Positions 1 to 7,769 of a DNA stretch of 64,000 nt are shown here, one piece after another. Below the pieces are notes generated by a model. It did no database searches and was not told the origin of the DNA. It saw only the letters and a list, made by a program, of their open reading frames with translations. The stretch spans positions 1 to 64,000 of the forward strand of contig JAFUAB010000021.1 of assembly GCA_017460885.1 (NCBI GenBank), written 5' to 3'. The stretch is from Lachnospiraceae bacterium. Its GTDB lineage: Bacteria > Bacillota > Clostridia > Lachnospirales > Lachnospiraceae. How positions within the stretch are numbered: position 1 is the stretch's first letter; each line of letters opens with the position of its first letter. Position numbers and translations under genes: made by a program.

Positions 1-136
1 TTCGAAGAGATAAGTATTACTGCGAATACAAGAAACAACCTCGCCTGCGCTGCGCTGCGGCAAGGATTGTTTATATTCGAAGAGATAAGTATTACTGCGA
101 ATACAAGAAACAACCTCGCCTGCGCTGCGCTGCGGC
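1..136. repeat. 61-bp direct repeat, two copies
   Basis: Bases 1-61 recur exactly at 76-136 with a 15-bp spacer between them. Each copy starts TTCGAAGAGATAAG, which is the sense-strand 3' end of rpsI, and ends in a GCTGCGCTGCGGC run. Because the window begins at the first base of the repeat, this may be a contig end in an unresolved tandem repeat. Confidence 0.9.
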
Positions 137-252
137 TCGGTCGTTTCTTGTATTCAAATGAATTCAAACTCAAAAAAACAGCGCTTGACAAGCGAGCTTG
201 CCAGCGCTGTATATTTTGAGTTTGAATTCGCAGTAATACTTATCTCTTCGAA
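76..252. repeat. Nested inverted repeat at the 3' end of rpsI
   Basis: Outer arms 76-102 and 226-252 are perfect 27-bp inverted copies, and the right arm includes the last four codons and stop of rpsI. Inside are two further hairpins: 99-111 with 143-155 (13 bp), and 160-175 with 214-229 (16 bp), the latter enclosing the terminator stem. As RNA or as a cruciform it would fold as a closing stem with two branches. Confidence 0.85.
160..229 (-). terminator. Intrinsic terminator of rplM-rpsI
   Basis: Read on the minus strand, ACAGCGCT (203-210) pairs with AGCGCTGT (178-185), with a second inner stem 189-193/196-200, followed by a run of seven T (172-178). The hairpin is unusually embedded in a longer 16-bp perfect stem (160-175/214-229). 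It lies 30 nt after the rpsI stop codon. Confidence 0.85.
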
Positions 253-647
253 AACTGTGGTGCACGACGGGCTGCCTTTAAGCCGTACTTCTTACGCTCC
301 TTCATACGAGGATCTCTGGTGAGATAACCTGCGGACTTGAGAGCCGGTCTGTATTCGGGATCTGCCTGGAGCAGAGCTCTTGCGATACCGTGACGGCATG
401 CACCTGCCTGTCCGGTATATCCGCCTCCCTTAACGATGATGTTAACATCGAACTTGTCTGCGGTCTCGGTTGCAACAAGAGGCTGACGAAGGATGACCTT
501 CAATGTCTCCTGTCCGAAATAATCATCCAGATCTCTTTTGTTGATAGTGATCTGTCCCTTACCGGGCTTTAAATATACTCTTGCTACGGATTTCTTTCTC
601 CTGCCTGTTCCGTAGTAGCTGATCTGACTTTTAGCTGCTCTTGCCAT
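240..647 (-). CDS. rpsI: 30S ribosomal protein S9
   Basis: Component of the small ribosomal subunit; its C-terminal tail reaches the P-site tRNA. The 135-residue product has the family's usual length, the N-terminal [17 protein letters not shown] block and the invariant basic tail ending RRAPQFSKR. The start is ATG preceded by GGGAGGAAA. It follows rplM by 17 bp, the conserved L13-S9 pair, and shares its promoter. Its last codons are part of a perfect inverted repeat that includes the downstream terminator, which is unusual for a ribosomal gene. Confidence 0.98.
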   Translation of the reverse strand: MARAAKSQISYYGTGRRKKSVARVYLKPGKGQITINKRDLDDYFGQETLKVILRQPLVATETADKFDVNIIVKGGGYTGQAGACRHGIARALLQADPEYRPALKSAGYLTRDPRMKERKKYGLKAARRAPQFSKR

Positions 648-664
648 TATCTGTTTCCTCCCTA

Positions 665-1093
665 TTAGAACTCAAGAACTTCGGGCTTCTGAGCAGCATG
701 CTCATGCTCCGGTCCTGCATATACGTGAAGCTTGGTATACATTTTTCTTCCAAGAGGTCCCTTGGGAAGCATACCCTTAACTGCCAGTTCAACGACTCTC
801 TCAGGCTTGTTTGCCAGCATTTCCTTGAGTGTTGTCTCTTTCATCCCTCCCACATAATCGGAATGATGATAATAGATCTTCTGATCCAGCTTGCGTCCGG
901 TTACCTTTACCTTAGCGGCATTGATAACGATCACATAATCACCCACATCCTCATGGGGTGTAAACTGAGGCTTATTCTTACCTCTCAAAACCTTGGCAAC
1001 CTCGGAAGCCAGGCGGCCCAGAGTCTTGCCTTCCGCATCTACGACATACCATTTCTTCTCGATGGTATCGGGATTAGGCATATATGTTTTCAT
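665..1093 (-). CDS. rplM: 50S ribosomal protein L13
   Basis: Early-assembly protein of the large ribosomal subunit. The 142-residue product matches the family length and has the [19 protein letters not shown] start, the [12 protein letters not shown] segment and the [19 protein letters not shown] block. The ATG is preceded by an excellent AGGAGGA site. It is the first gene of a two-gene operon with rpsI and has its own near-consensus promoter directly behind the last flagellar-operon gene, so ribosomal expression does not depend on flagellar transcription. Confidence 0.98.
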   Translation of the reverse strand: MKTYMPNPDTIEKKWYVVDAEGKTLGRLASEVAKVLRGKNKPQFTPHEDVGDYVIVINAAKVKVTGRKLDQKIYYHHSDYVGGMKETTLKEMLANKPERVVELAVKGMLPKGPLGRKMYTKLHVYAGPEHEHAAQKPEVLEF

Positions 1094-1104
1094 AATTCCT
1101 CCTA

Positions 1105-1230
1105 ACTTATGCTCTTTGCTGTTATACTATCCTGGATATCGGGATGTCCGGGCCCGAAATACCGGATAAATACCGACAGACCGGATCGATATCGCCGGGG
1201 CAATGGAGATATCATCTCATTCCGTCACAA
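1105..1230 (-). promoter_or_regulatory. Candidate L13-type ribosomal leader
   Basis: Between the predicted transcription start (about 1230) and rplM lies an untranslated leader of roughly 130 nt containing repeated CCGG and GATATC segments able to pair. Low-G+C Gram-positive bacteria carry an autoregulatory L13 leader at this position. Assignment is by position and pairing potential only; no covariance search was made. Confidence 0.35.
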
Positions 1231-1236
1231 ATATAT

Positions 1237-1265
1237 ATTTTATTGCGTATCATTCCCCGTGTCAA
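1237..1265 (-). promoter_or_regulatory. SigA-type promoter of rplM-rpsI
   Basis: Minus strand TTGACA (1260-1265), 17-bp spacer, TAAAAT (1237-1242). The -35 box begins only 8 bp past the stop codon of the preceding flagellar-operon gene. No terminator is visible between them. Confidence 0.85.
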
Positions 1266-1273
1266 GCAGGAAA

Positions 1274-2044
1274 TCAATTGCTGTGAGTGATCATTTTAGC
1301 TATTTCCTGATCCGATGATCCCTCCGGAATAGTGTATGTTCCCGTGGAGATCCTCCGGTCATATCCGTTGCTGCACAGATAACGGTCAAATTCGGACGCT
1401 GACGCTATGATACCGGCTTCTTCAAGCTTACGTGCCACTCTGTCGGAGGAGTCACCCGATACTACCTGTATCGTACCACCAGCAGGATTGATCTTTGTAT
1501 CATCTGCTTCCGAAGATGTCCGGGCCCCGGATTCCTCCGCGGCAGTCGTTTCGGTTCCCTCAGCTACCACGGATCCGTTTTCGCCGGTTTCCGAAGGTTT
1601 AGCTTCCTCAGACGTGTTTTCCGCCGGTTTATCAATATCAGCGCCGACTTCCTCTGCTGTGGGCAGTTCGGTAGTCATGGCCGCATCGGGATCATCATAC
1701 GAATCCGTGCTGATCTCAGCTGTAACATCCTCGATAAGCGGATTATCGGCAGTTTCGTTTTCATTCCCCTGATCTGCTGGGACTTCATCGCTGCCCGATC
1801 TGTTATCTCCGGCGGTGTCACTTTCATTCTGATCTATGCTTTCCAGAAGTTCCTCGGCACTGACATCGGCCTCGGCTTCGGTAAGTCGGGTATCCTTGTC
1901 CACCATACCGAGTTCGACCGCTCTCTCCCTGATCTGAGCATCGGTCATCGTTTTATCCTTAGCCGTGAAATGATGGATGCCAAGCACAAGGGCAGCCACT
2001 ATAAATCCAAGGCCTAAACCTCTTAAGTAATATTTCAGATTCAT
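1274..2044 (-). CDS. Membrane-anchored protein with C-terminal YceG/MltG-like domain
   Basis: About 256 residues: an N-terminal membrane segment (GLGLGFIVAALVLGIHHF), a long acidic Ser/Thr/Glu-rich linker (roughly residues 60-185) and a C-terminal part with RVARKLEEAGII and ISTGTYTIPEGSS, typical of the LysM-like N-terminal domain of YceG/MltG endolytic transglycosylases. The catalytic half of MltG is absent, so this is probably a peptidoglycan-binding or localisation protein rather than an enzyme. An upstream ATG at 2050 overlaps the previous stop, but the ATG at 2044 has AAGGGG at better spacing. It is the last gene of the flagellar block, just before rplM. Function unknown. Confidence 0.6.
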   Translation of the reverse strand: MNLKYYLRGLGLGFIVAALVLGIHHFTAKDKTMTDAQIRERAVELGMVDKDTRLTEAEADVSAEELLESIDQNESDTAGDNRSGSDEVPADQGNENETADNPLIEDVTAEISTDSYDDPDAAMTTELPTAEEVGADIDKPAENTSEEAKPSETGENGSVVAEGTETTAAEESGARTSSEADDTKINPAGGTIQVVSGDSSDRVARKLEEAGIIASASEFDRYLCSNGYDRRISTGTYTIPEGSSDQEIAKMITHSN

Positions 2045-2049
2045 AGTCA

Positions 2050-2865
2050 TTACCCCTTAAACAGATCTATCACGAGCTTGACTTCGCCTATTCCGAGTCC
2101 AAGCTCTTTGGCGATAGCCATATTGGACTTTCCTTCTTTGTGCATTTCCAGGATACGGTCATTGCTGTTTCGGCTTCCGGGAGAATGAGCATTAAAGTTG
2201 ATCTCGGGACCGTCCGACTCGTCTCCGTCATCAAGGTTCTCCCACTCCTCCTCGTAGTAATCGTCCTCCTGATCCCGGTCTTCCTCATCCGACTCTGCGG
2301 CAACGACGGGGGCGGCAATGGGTTCCTTTTTTATCACAGGTACCGGCTTGCTCTTCTCCCTTGCAGGTGCAGGTGAAGGTGCGGCGGCAGGCTCGGGAGC
2401 TTCGATCTTTTCCACCACAAGAGGTGTCATCTCCGCTGCAGCCCTGGCGCTCTCAGCTGCCTTTACGCTCTCTTTGACCTCGTTGGCCTTTTTCTCCGCC
2501 TCAGCCACGGTTTCCTTCAGATTCTCATGCTTGTCATTCAGCATATCATAAAGAAAAACCACCTCTTCGTGGCTTTTGTTTATCTGATCGAGCACGGTAT
2601 CCGAATACTCGCTGACAGCCATCATCTTTTCGTTGCTGAGCCTGTCCATCCCGCGCTCGGCCTTTTCGATAGCATAATTAACGGTCTCATCGACTATCTC
2701 GTCAATGCGGCCCTTTGCGGACTCCACTTCCTCGGAAACAATCTCCGCAACCATGTCTCTGCTAATCCGATCCGATTCTTCGTTTTCCTTATTTTTGGCC
2801 GGAACCAGATAACCTGCTACCACAAGTGCGATCCCGACCACCATTACAATAATTTCCAAAACCAT
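2050..2865 (-). CDS. SwrB/DUF6115-like membrane protein of the flagellar operon
   Basis: The 271-residue product has an N-terminal membrane helix (LEIIVMVVGIALVVAGYLV), a charged coiled coil (about residues 30-150), a Pro/Ala-rich then acidic linker, and a C-terminal helix-turn-helix-like segment (ILEMHKEGKSNMAIAKELGL). This matches SwrB, which in B. subtilis sits at the same place, at the end of fla/che after sigD, and promotes flagellar export-apparatus activation. The position plus the TM, coiled coil and short C-terminal helical domain support the assignment. It is longer than Bacillus SwrB because of the linker. The stop overlaps the next gene's upstream ATG (TAATG). Confidence 0.65.
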   Translation of the reverse strand: MVLEIIVMVVGIALVVAGYLVPAKNKENEESDRISRDMVAEIVSEEVESAKGRIDEIVDETVNYAIEKAERGMDRLSNEKMMAVSEYSDTVLDQINKSHEEVVFLYDMLNDKHENLKETVAEAEKKANEVKESVKAAESARAAAEMTPLVVEKIEAPEPAAAPSPAPAREKSKPVPVIKKEPIAAPVVAAESDEEDRDQEDDYYEEEWENLDDGDESDGPEINFNAHSPGSRNSNDRILEMHKEGKSNMAIAKELGLGIGEVKLVIDLFKG

Positions 2866-2886
2866 ATTTTTACGCTCTTCCGTTTT

Positions 2887-3222
2887 TTAGTGTCCCACCG
2901 ATTTGAGCAGAACCTTGCCGTCCCGGGCTCTTGCCTCTCTCGCTTCCTTAAGCGCACGGGCTTCCCGGGCCTCACGTCTGCCCGCACCGCCGTCACCGCT
3001 GTATTCATTACTGCCCTTATCGGATGCATCGGACTGGTTTTTAGTATTGGCACTCTCCTGTGTCCCGGAAACCCTGTTGGCTTGTCTTTCTTCCTCGACA
3101 TCTTTGGTCACCTGGATCTGTGACTGCTCAACATTTCCCCGAACATCCTCCTGATGCTTTATCTGGGCGAAATCCTGCGTCCGCAGGATCTGTCCCTGCA
3201 TTTCTATAGGACCTATAGCCAT
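2887..3222 (-). CDS. Small hydrophilic protein of the flagellar operon, unknown function
   Basis: 111 residues with no signal peptide or membrane segment. The N-terminus (MAIGPIEMQGQILRTQD) looks ordered; the middle is Gln/Ser/Asn-rich, and the C-terminus is a highly basic Ala/Arg/Glu stretch (AREARALKEAREARAR) likely to be a helix. It sits between the FapA-like gene and the SwrB-like gene with a good GGAGGA site. I recognise no domain. Location suggests a motility role; the low-complexity tail could be an interaction surface. Confidence 0.6.
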   Translation of the reverse strand: MAIGPIEMQGQILRTQDFAQIKHQEDVRGNVEQSQIQVTKDVEEERQANRVSGTQESANTKNQSDASDKGSNEYSGDGGAGRREAREARALKEAREARARDGKVLLKSVGH

Positions 3223-3251
3223 ATTTCCTCCTCCGCAGAAACCTCTTTTAC

Positions 3252-4844
3252 TTAATCATATCCCGTGATCTTGACATCTCCCCTGATCTTTACGAACTTA
3301 CAGTATCTGGTGGGAGTCTTTACCGACATGGATACCTCGTTGATGCATACTCTGGATCCCGGATAAGCCACCCCCTTGACCTTGACCTCGGCAGGGGTAT
3401 CTACATCAAACTTTGATTCCAGTTCATTCAATCTGATGATTATACCCGCAAGTTCCTCATCCGTCGTCTTCTGAACCCTCATCAGCTGTCCGACATACCC
3501 CTTCTGTTCTTCGGTAAGGACAACACCGCTCTTTACTTTCATTGCCATACTGTTGAGTACGGGTTTAATTGAATCCAGAGTCTTCTGCTTCTCCGCAGCC
3601 TGATTCCTGAGTTCCATTATCTCCCTCTTGATCTGGGGAGACATACCGACCTCAACTATGGTATCGTTAGCCATCTCGGAGCCGAGATTCTTGACCTCCA
3701 CGTGACCTCCCGCGGTCGCATGACCTCCGGAGAGTACTCCCTTTTTGCCGTCAACGATTATATCACCGCCGGCGCTTACGGTCGAATGCATGATAGCCTC
3801 TGAGGAAATATAGCCTCCGGCCTGGGCATTAACATTCTCAAGATATTTGGCTATGATATTTCCGCCGGCCTTTAATTCGGCCTTACCCATACCGTTGACG
3901 CCGCGCACCACGATGATGTTTCCGCCGGCCTCGACATACGCTCCTTCGATAACGCCGTTTACCGTCACATCACCCTTTACTCTTACTTCAAAGTTGGTGT
4001 CTATGTTACCGGATATGACTACGCTTCCGTCAAACTCTATATTTCCGGTGGCAGGTCCGACCTCATCAAACTGCATCGAGCTGTTGACGAATACCTGTCC
4101 TGATACCAGACTGACATTGCCGTCAACTTCGGATATGAGAGAAAGTCCGTCTTCGCTGACTTTGATGTTCTGACCATATCGAAAAGCTGCGGTCTTGGGA
4201 TCTCTGGGCTTGATCATCGAGCCGTCAACGGCTGTGCCGTTGTCACCTCTCTCAGCCGCATGCAGTCTGGCTATTTCCTGCCCGGCCGCGCACGCCTGAA
4301 GCACATTCAGATGGAAGAAATCCACACTTCCGTCTTCCAAAAGGGCAGGCTTTTGATTACGGTCCGTATTAAAAAGATATTCCACATAACCGTCCTTGCT
4401 CTCTGTCGGCGCCGTACCCTCGGCTATGATTATATCCTCACAATATCTGGGATTGGCGATGATATCTGCTATCACATCATCCTTAATGCCATACTTGACG
4501 CCCTTCGTTGCCAGATCATTGCGAATATCCGACTCCTCAAGATTTGTACCGCCGACACTGGCCGAATACAATCTGACGGTTACCTCCATCTTATTCTGAC
4601 TTACACTGATCTCGGAGGTTTCCGAAAAAGGTCCCACCGGTGTCATACAGAGAGTAACGCTCGTATCCTTTGTGGCTGCGGTATCGATAGCCTTTCCGAG
4701 AGATCCGGCATCATACTGGATCGCTTTGGATCCCAGATAGGATATGACATCATTGGTTCTGACGGGACGTCCGCCGTCGGTAGGTGCAAACAATTCAAGA
4801 TTGGTACTTGTCTTTGTTGCTGCTATTCTGAAATACCCGTTCAT
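3252..4844 (-). CDS. FapA family (DUF342) protein
   Basis: 530 residues. The N-terminal third is a less conserved domain. Residues about 240-400 form the DUF342/FapA beta-helix, with repeated short turns such as GNIEFDGSVVISGNI, VKGDVTVNGVIEGA, VEAGGNIIVVRGVNG and KAGGNIIAKYLENV. A coiled coil (about 405-475) and a short beta C-terminus follow. FapA was named for flagellar assembly in Vibrio, and relatives may help polar localisation; the fold resembles cell-shape bactofilins. Here it follows sigD by 15 bp, so it is co-transcribed with late motility functions. The precise role in Clostridia is not established. Confidence 0.85.
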   Translation of the reverse strand: MNGYFRIAATKTSTNLELFAPTDGGRPVRTNDVISYLGSKAIQYDAGSLGKAIDTAATKDTSVTLCMTPVGPFSETSEISVSQNKMEVTVRLYSASVGGTNLEESDIRNDLATKGVKYGIKDDVIADIIANPRYCEDIIIAEGTAPTESKDGYVEYLFNTDRNQKPALLEDGSVDFFHLNVLQACAAGQEIARLHAAERGDNGTAVDGSMIKPRDPKTAAFRYGQNIKVSEDGLSLISEVDGNVSLVSGQVFVNSSMQFDEVGPATGNIEFDGSVVISGNIDTNFEVRVKGDVTVNGVIEGAYVEAGGNIIVVRGVNGMGKAELKAGGNIIAKYLENVNAQAGGYISSEAIMHSTVSAGGDIIVDGKKGVLSGGHATAGGHVEVKNLGSEMANDTIVEVGMSPQIKREIMELRNQAAEKQKTLDSIKPVLNSMAMKVKSGVVLTEEQKGYVGQLMRVQKTTDEELAGIIIRLNELESKFDVDTPAEVKVKGVAYPGSRVCINEVSMSVKTPTRYCKFVKIRGDVKITGYD

Positions 4845-4859
4845 TTAACTATCCCCACT

Positions 4860-5630
4860 TCATACCGCTTCGGTAATTATATTCATATATTTACCGAGCT
4901 TCTTCTGGAGCTTCTGAAGCGCTTTGGTATGCAGCTGCGATACTCTGGACTCGGAGACCTCAAGGATATTGCTTATCTCCTTCAGGGTAAGATCCTCATA
5001 GTAATACAGAAGTACAACCTTCTGCTCCTTCTCCGTGAGTGTCGCCAGCGCTTCTCCGAGCATCTCCTTCAGTTCACCGCGTTCGATCGCCTCCTCGGGA
5101 CCCTCGATGCGGCTTGCTCCGTATCTGTCATTCGGTATATCGCTTCCCGACTCGGTGAATTCATCCAGAGAGATAACCCCCGTAACCTTCATCTGGCTCT
5201 GCCAGTCGGTGTATTCATCATCCGTAATGCCGAGTTTCTCGGCTATCTGTTCATCAGAGGCTGTTTTGCCTGTGGCCAGCTCGATCTCATGTATCGCAGT
5301 ATCTATCTGTCTCTGACGCTGACGCACGGTTCTGGGGATCCAGTCCATTTTACGTATCTGGTCCAGTATGGAACCCCTTATCCTGAGAGACGCATAGGTT
5401 TCAAACTTAACATCCTTAAGGGTATCAAATTTATCTATGGCATCTATCAGGCCAAAAATGCCGTAGCTTACCAGATCGTCATACTCCACATTGTATCCCA
5501 GATACATGGACAGACGTCCGGCAACAAGCTTCACGAGCGGAGCATACTCCAATATGAGTCTTTCTCTGATTTCAGAGGATCTGGTCCGTTTATAGTCGTC
5601 CCAGAGTCTCTTACGTCCGTATTCATCCAT
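4860..5630 (-). CDS. sigD: Flagellar sigma factor SigD/FliA
   Basis: Alternative sigma factor (sigma-28 class) that directs RNA polymerase to late flagellar and chemotaxis promoters. At 256 residues it has region 2 (LVKLVAGRLSMYLGYNVEYDD, DLVSYGIFGLIDAIDKFD), region 3 (PRTVRQRQRQIDTAI) and region 4 (LTEKEQKVVLLYYYEDLTL, ISNILEVSESRVSQLHTKAL). Region 1.1 is absent, as usual for the family. It lies after cheC-cheD as in Bacillus, near the far end of the long operon, so SigD would appear late when the operon is read. No FlgM anti-sigma gene is in the window. The start overlaps the preceding gene by 8 bp. Confidence 0.95.
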   Translation of the reverse strand: MDEYGRKRLWDDYKRTRSSEIRERLILEYAPLVKLVAGRLSMYLGYNVEYDDLVSYGIFGLIDAIDKFDTLKDVKFETYASLRIRGSILDQIRKMDWIPRTVRQRQRQIDTAIHEIELATGKTASDEQIAEKLGITDDEYTDWQSQMKVTGVISLDEFTESGSDIPNDRYGASRIEGPEEAIERGELKEMLGEALATLTEKEQKVVLLYYYEDLTLKEISNILEVSESRVSQLHTKALQKLQKKLGKYMNIITEAV

Positions 5631-6129
5631 TCTCTTCGGCCTTTACGTCATCGCTGGGGGCAAGTCCCTTGTTAATGACTTCCCCTTCCTCTGCCATCTC
5701 ATGTTCGTTATCGTACGCAAACTTCTCGAACATATACTGTATCAGGCTTCCGGCGATCCATGCGATCAGAAGTATCACCAAAAGCCATATAAGCATACGA
5801 CTGTTCTCAAACTCTTTAAGGAACATCGTGATGCTTGCAATAGCTCCAACCACAAGAACAACGCCAGGAGTGATAAGCTTACGTTTCATCCGTCGATTCT
5901 TAAGCTCATTCTGGCGTTTTTTCTCTTCTCTTTTCCTTCTTCTTTCTTCCTCAATCTCTGCCGCCTTGCGGTTTTTTTCTTCCTCAAGCTCCTTGGCAGT
6001 CTTGGGTCTTTTGGGTTGTTCCGGTTCCGATGCGGCCGGATCTCCCGAACGTTCGGCCTGCATGTTCTCGCCGACCCTGTTCATCGCCGCACCGGATCCG
6101 TCAAATCCATTATAAAAATCATCAGGCAT
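5623..6129 (-). CDS. Two-helix membrane protein between cheD and sigD, unknown function
   Basis: 168 residues: a hydrophilic N-terminus, a strongly charged Lys/Glu/Arg helix (about residues 42-84), two membrane segments (LITPGVVLVVGAIASITMFL and MLIWLLVILLIAWIAGSLI) and a short acidic C-terminus. The predicted topology leaves both ends in the cytoplasm. No enzyme motif is visible. It overlaps sigD by 8 bp and follows cheD by 23 bp, an arrangement suggesting translational coupling to the sigma factor. Not recognised; possibly a lineage-specific motility accessory protein. Confidence 0.6.
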   Translation of the reverse strand: MPDDFYNGFDGSGAAMNRVGENMQAERSGDPAASEPEQPKRPKTAKELEEEKNRKAAEIEEERRRKREEKKRQNELKNRRMKRKLITPGVVLVVGAIASITMFLKEFENSRMLIWLLVILLIAWIAGSLIQYMFEKFAYDNEHEMAEEGEVINKGLAPSDDVKAEENG

Positions 6130-6152
6130 AATAATCTCAGATCAGTATTTCC

Positions 6153-6644
6153 TTATATCGTCTTTTCAGGCTTACCTACCGCTCTGATGACAAAATCTCC
6201 GGTCTCGGGATAAAAGATCACAGTCCGTCCGTAGTTGGCTCCGGTATCCTCGGCGATCAGTCTGATACCGAGTTCCTTAAGCTTCTTCTTGACAGCCTCC
6301 ACGTTACGCTCCCCGACACGCATCATCTTATCATTACTCTGGAACGCAAACATCTGTGCACCGCCGGCTATCTTGGCCACAAGCTTTGCCTTGCTGCATC
6401 CCTTGGAGACCATCTGATTGACAAGTTCCTGCACACCGGTATCGGCGAACTTGGGGACATTAACAGGACCGCCGTTCGTAATGCTGGTGGAATCCGGAAG
6501 CATTACATGTGCAAGTCCGCCCCACGGCTTGCCCGGTTCTCTGAGGGCAACGCCGACGCAGGACCCAAGTCCCAGAGTGGTGATCCCATCCGGAGCTTTA
6601 CATATATTGAGATCTGCCATCCCAACTTTAACTATATTACCCAT
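6153..6644 (-). CDS. cheD: Chemoreceptor glutamine deamidase CheD
   Basis: Deamidates glutamines of chemoreceptors and partners CheC in adaptation. The 163-residue product has the catalytic triad region: Thr near 23, Cys29 in GLGSCVGVAL and His46 in WGGLAHVMLP, then KIAGGAQMF and GRTVIFYPETGDFVIR. It lies 16 bp after cheC, the pairing known from Bacillus and Thermotoga, where CheD also binds and stimulates CheC. Confidence 0.95.
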   Translation of the reverse strand: MGNIVKVGMADLNICKAPDGITTLGLGSCVGVALREPGKPWGGLAHVMLPDSTSITNGGPVNVPKFADTGVQELVNQMVSKGCSKAKLVAKIAGGAQMFAFQSNDKMMRVGERNVEAVKKKLKELGIRLIAEDTGANYGRTVIFYPETGDFVIRAVGKPEKTI

Positions 6645-6660
6645 TATATACTCCAGTTAA

Positions 6661-7293
6661 TTACAACGTTGATATTCCCAATGCGCCAAGGATAGTTCCG
6701 TATGATTCCATATCCGGAAGCAGGATGAAAAATCCATCCAATTCAACTTCATCAAAAAAGTTATTCTGGATAAGCAGTATCTGATCTCCCTGAATACCGA
6801 ACTGGATAGCGGGTACGCTTAAGATTGCTCCGGCCATATCAACGGTAAGCTCGGGCGTTGAGGGATATATAACCAGATTTGTAAGCCCCGACAGCGCATT
6901 AAGATATGCTCCGGTAATGATATTGCCGACTTCCTTGAGTGCGCTGAGCTCCATCTCGTTAAAGTCCTCGCCTTCGGCCGAAGCCCCCATGCCCATCATA
7001 AGCTTGTTGGTCAGATGTCTGGCTCCTTCCTTTTCAATAAGGAACATGATGCTTCCTGTAATATCGCCTTCAACACCCAGCAGGATGCCTACCATGATCA
7101 GCTCTTCACCGCCGACAACAGCACCCACATCCTTAAATTCCAGCAGTGAAACCTGCGGAACGGACATATCCACCTTTGTCCCAAGGAGCTGTGCAAGTGC
7201 GGTCGTCGCATTCCCTGCTCCGATGTTGCCTATCTCCTTAAGGACATCGAAATACATAGAGTTGACAGTCTCTAACGACATGTTCTCTGCCAT
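6661..7293 (-). CDS. cheC: CheY-P phosphatase CheC
   Basis: Dephosphorylates CheY-P and, together with CheD, feeds back on receptor adaptation. The 210-residue product contains two copies of the CheC active-site helix: EIGNIGAGNATTALA (Glu20, Asn23) and EVGNIITGAYLNALS (Glu121, Asn124). Both keep the Glu and Asn pair, so both sites look competent. It is followed by cheD and preceded by cheW at 15 bp. Confidence 0.95.
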   Translation of the reverse strand: MAENMSLETVNSMYFDVLKEIGNIGAGNATTALAQLLGTKVDMSVPQVSLLEFKDVGAVVGGEELIMVGILLGVEGDITGSIMFLIEKEGARHLTNKLMMGMGASAEGEDFNEMELSALKEVGNIITGAYLNALSGLTNLVIYPSTPELTVDMAGAILSVPAIQFGIQGDQILLIQNNFFDEVELDGFFILLPDMESYGTILGALGISTL

Positions 7294-7308
7294 ATTTATT
7301 ATTCTCCT

Positions 7309-7752
7309 TTAAATCTGCTCATTGATCAAAGCGTCCAGATCGAGAACCGAGATCAGTCCGTCTTCGGTTTTTCCAACACCCTGAACAAAAGTATCGCCGT
7401 CCGAATCCTTTACCTTCTCGATGCTGTCTGTGCTAAGGGTAACGACCTCATTTACGGCATCCACAATGCAGCCTATGAAGCCCTGCTGCTCAAACTTAAG
7501 TATAATGATCCTGGTGGCATTGGTCTCCACGTCGGGTTCAAGTCCCATTTTGATACGTGTACTCATAACCGGAACCACTTCACCGCGAAGATTGATAACG
7601 CCCTTGATATAAGGAGCCACTTCGGGTACTCTGGTCATTCTGGTCATTCGAACTATATTATCCACATAACTGATATTGATACCAAAGCGCTCATTTCCCA
7701 GTTTAACTACAATATACTGGACACTGGTGCTTACGGTTGACAGTTCATCCAT
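7309..7752 (-). CDS. cheW: Chemotaxis adaptor CheW
   Basis: Couples CheA to chemoreceptors in the signalling array. 147 residues, essentially one CheW domain: QYIVVKLGNERFGINISYVD, VPEVAPYIKGVINLRGEVVP, and GCIVDAVNEVVTLSTDSIE. It lies 17 bp downstream of cheA. No chemoreceptor gene is in the window, so receptors must be encoded elsewhere. Confidence 0.96.
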   Translation of the reverse strand: MDELSTVSTSVQYIVVKLGNERFGINISYVDNIVRMTRMTRVPEVAPYIKGVINLRGEVVPVMSTRIKMGLEPDVETNATRIIILKFEQQGFIGCIVDAVNEVVTLSTDSIEKVKDSDGDTFVQGVGKTEDGLISVLDLDALINEQI

Positions 7753-7769
7753 CTCAATTCCTCCTATTA

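Noticed and set aside
4260..5675. 471-codon plus-strand open frame opposite the FapA-like gene and sigD
   Set aside because: It is antisense to two well-supported genes and its product resembles no known protein; long antisense frames are common at this codon bias.
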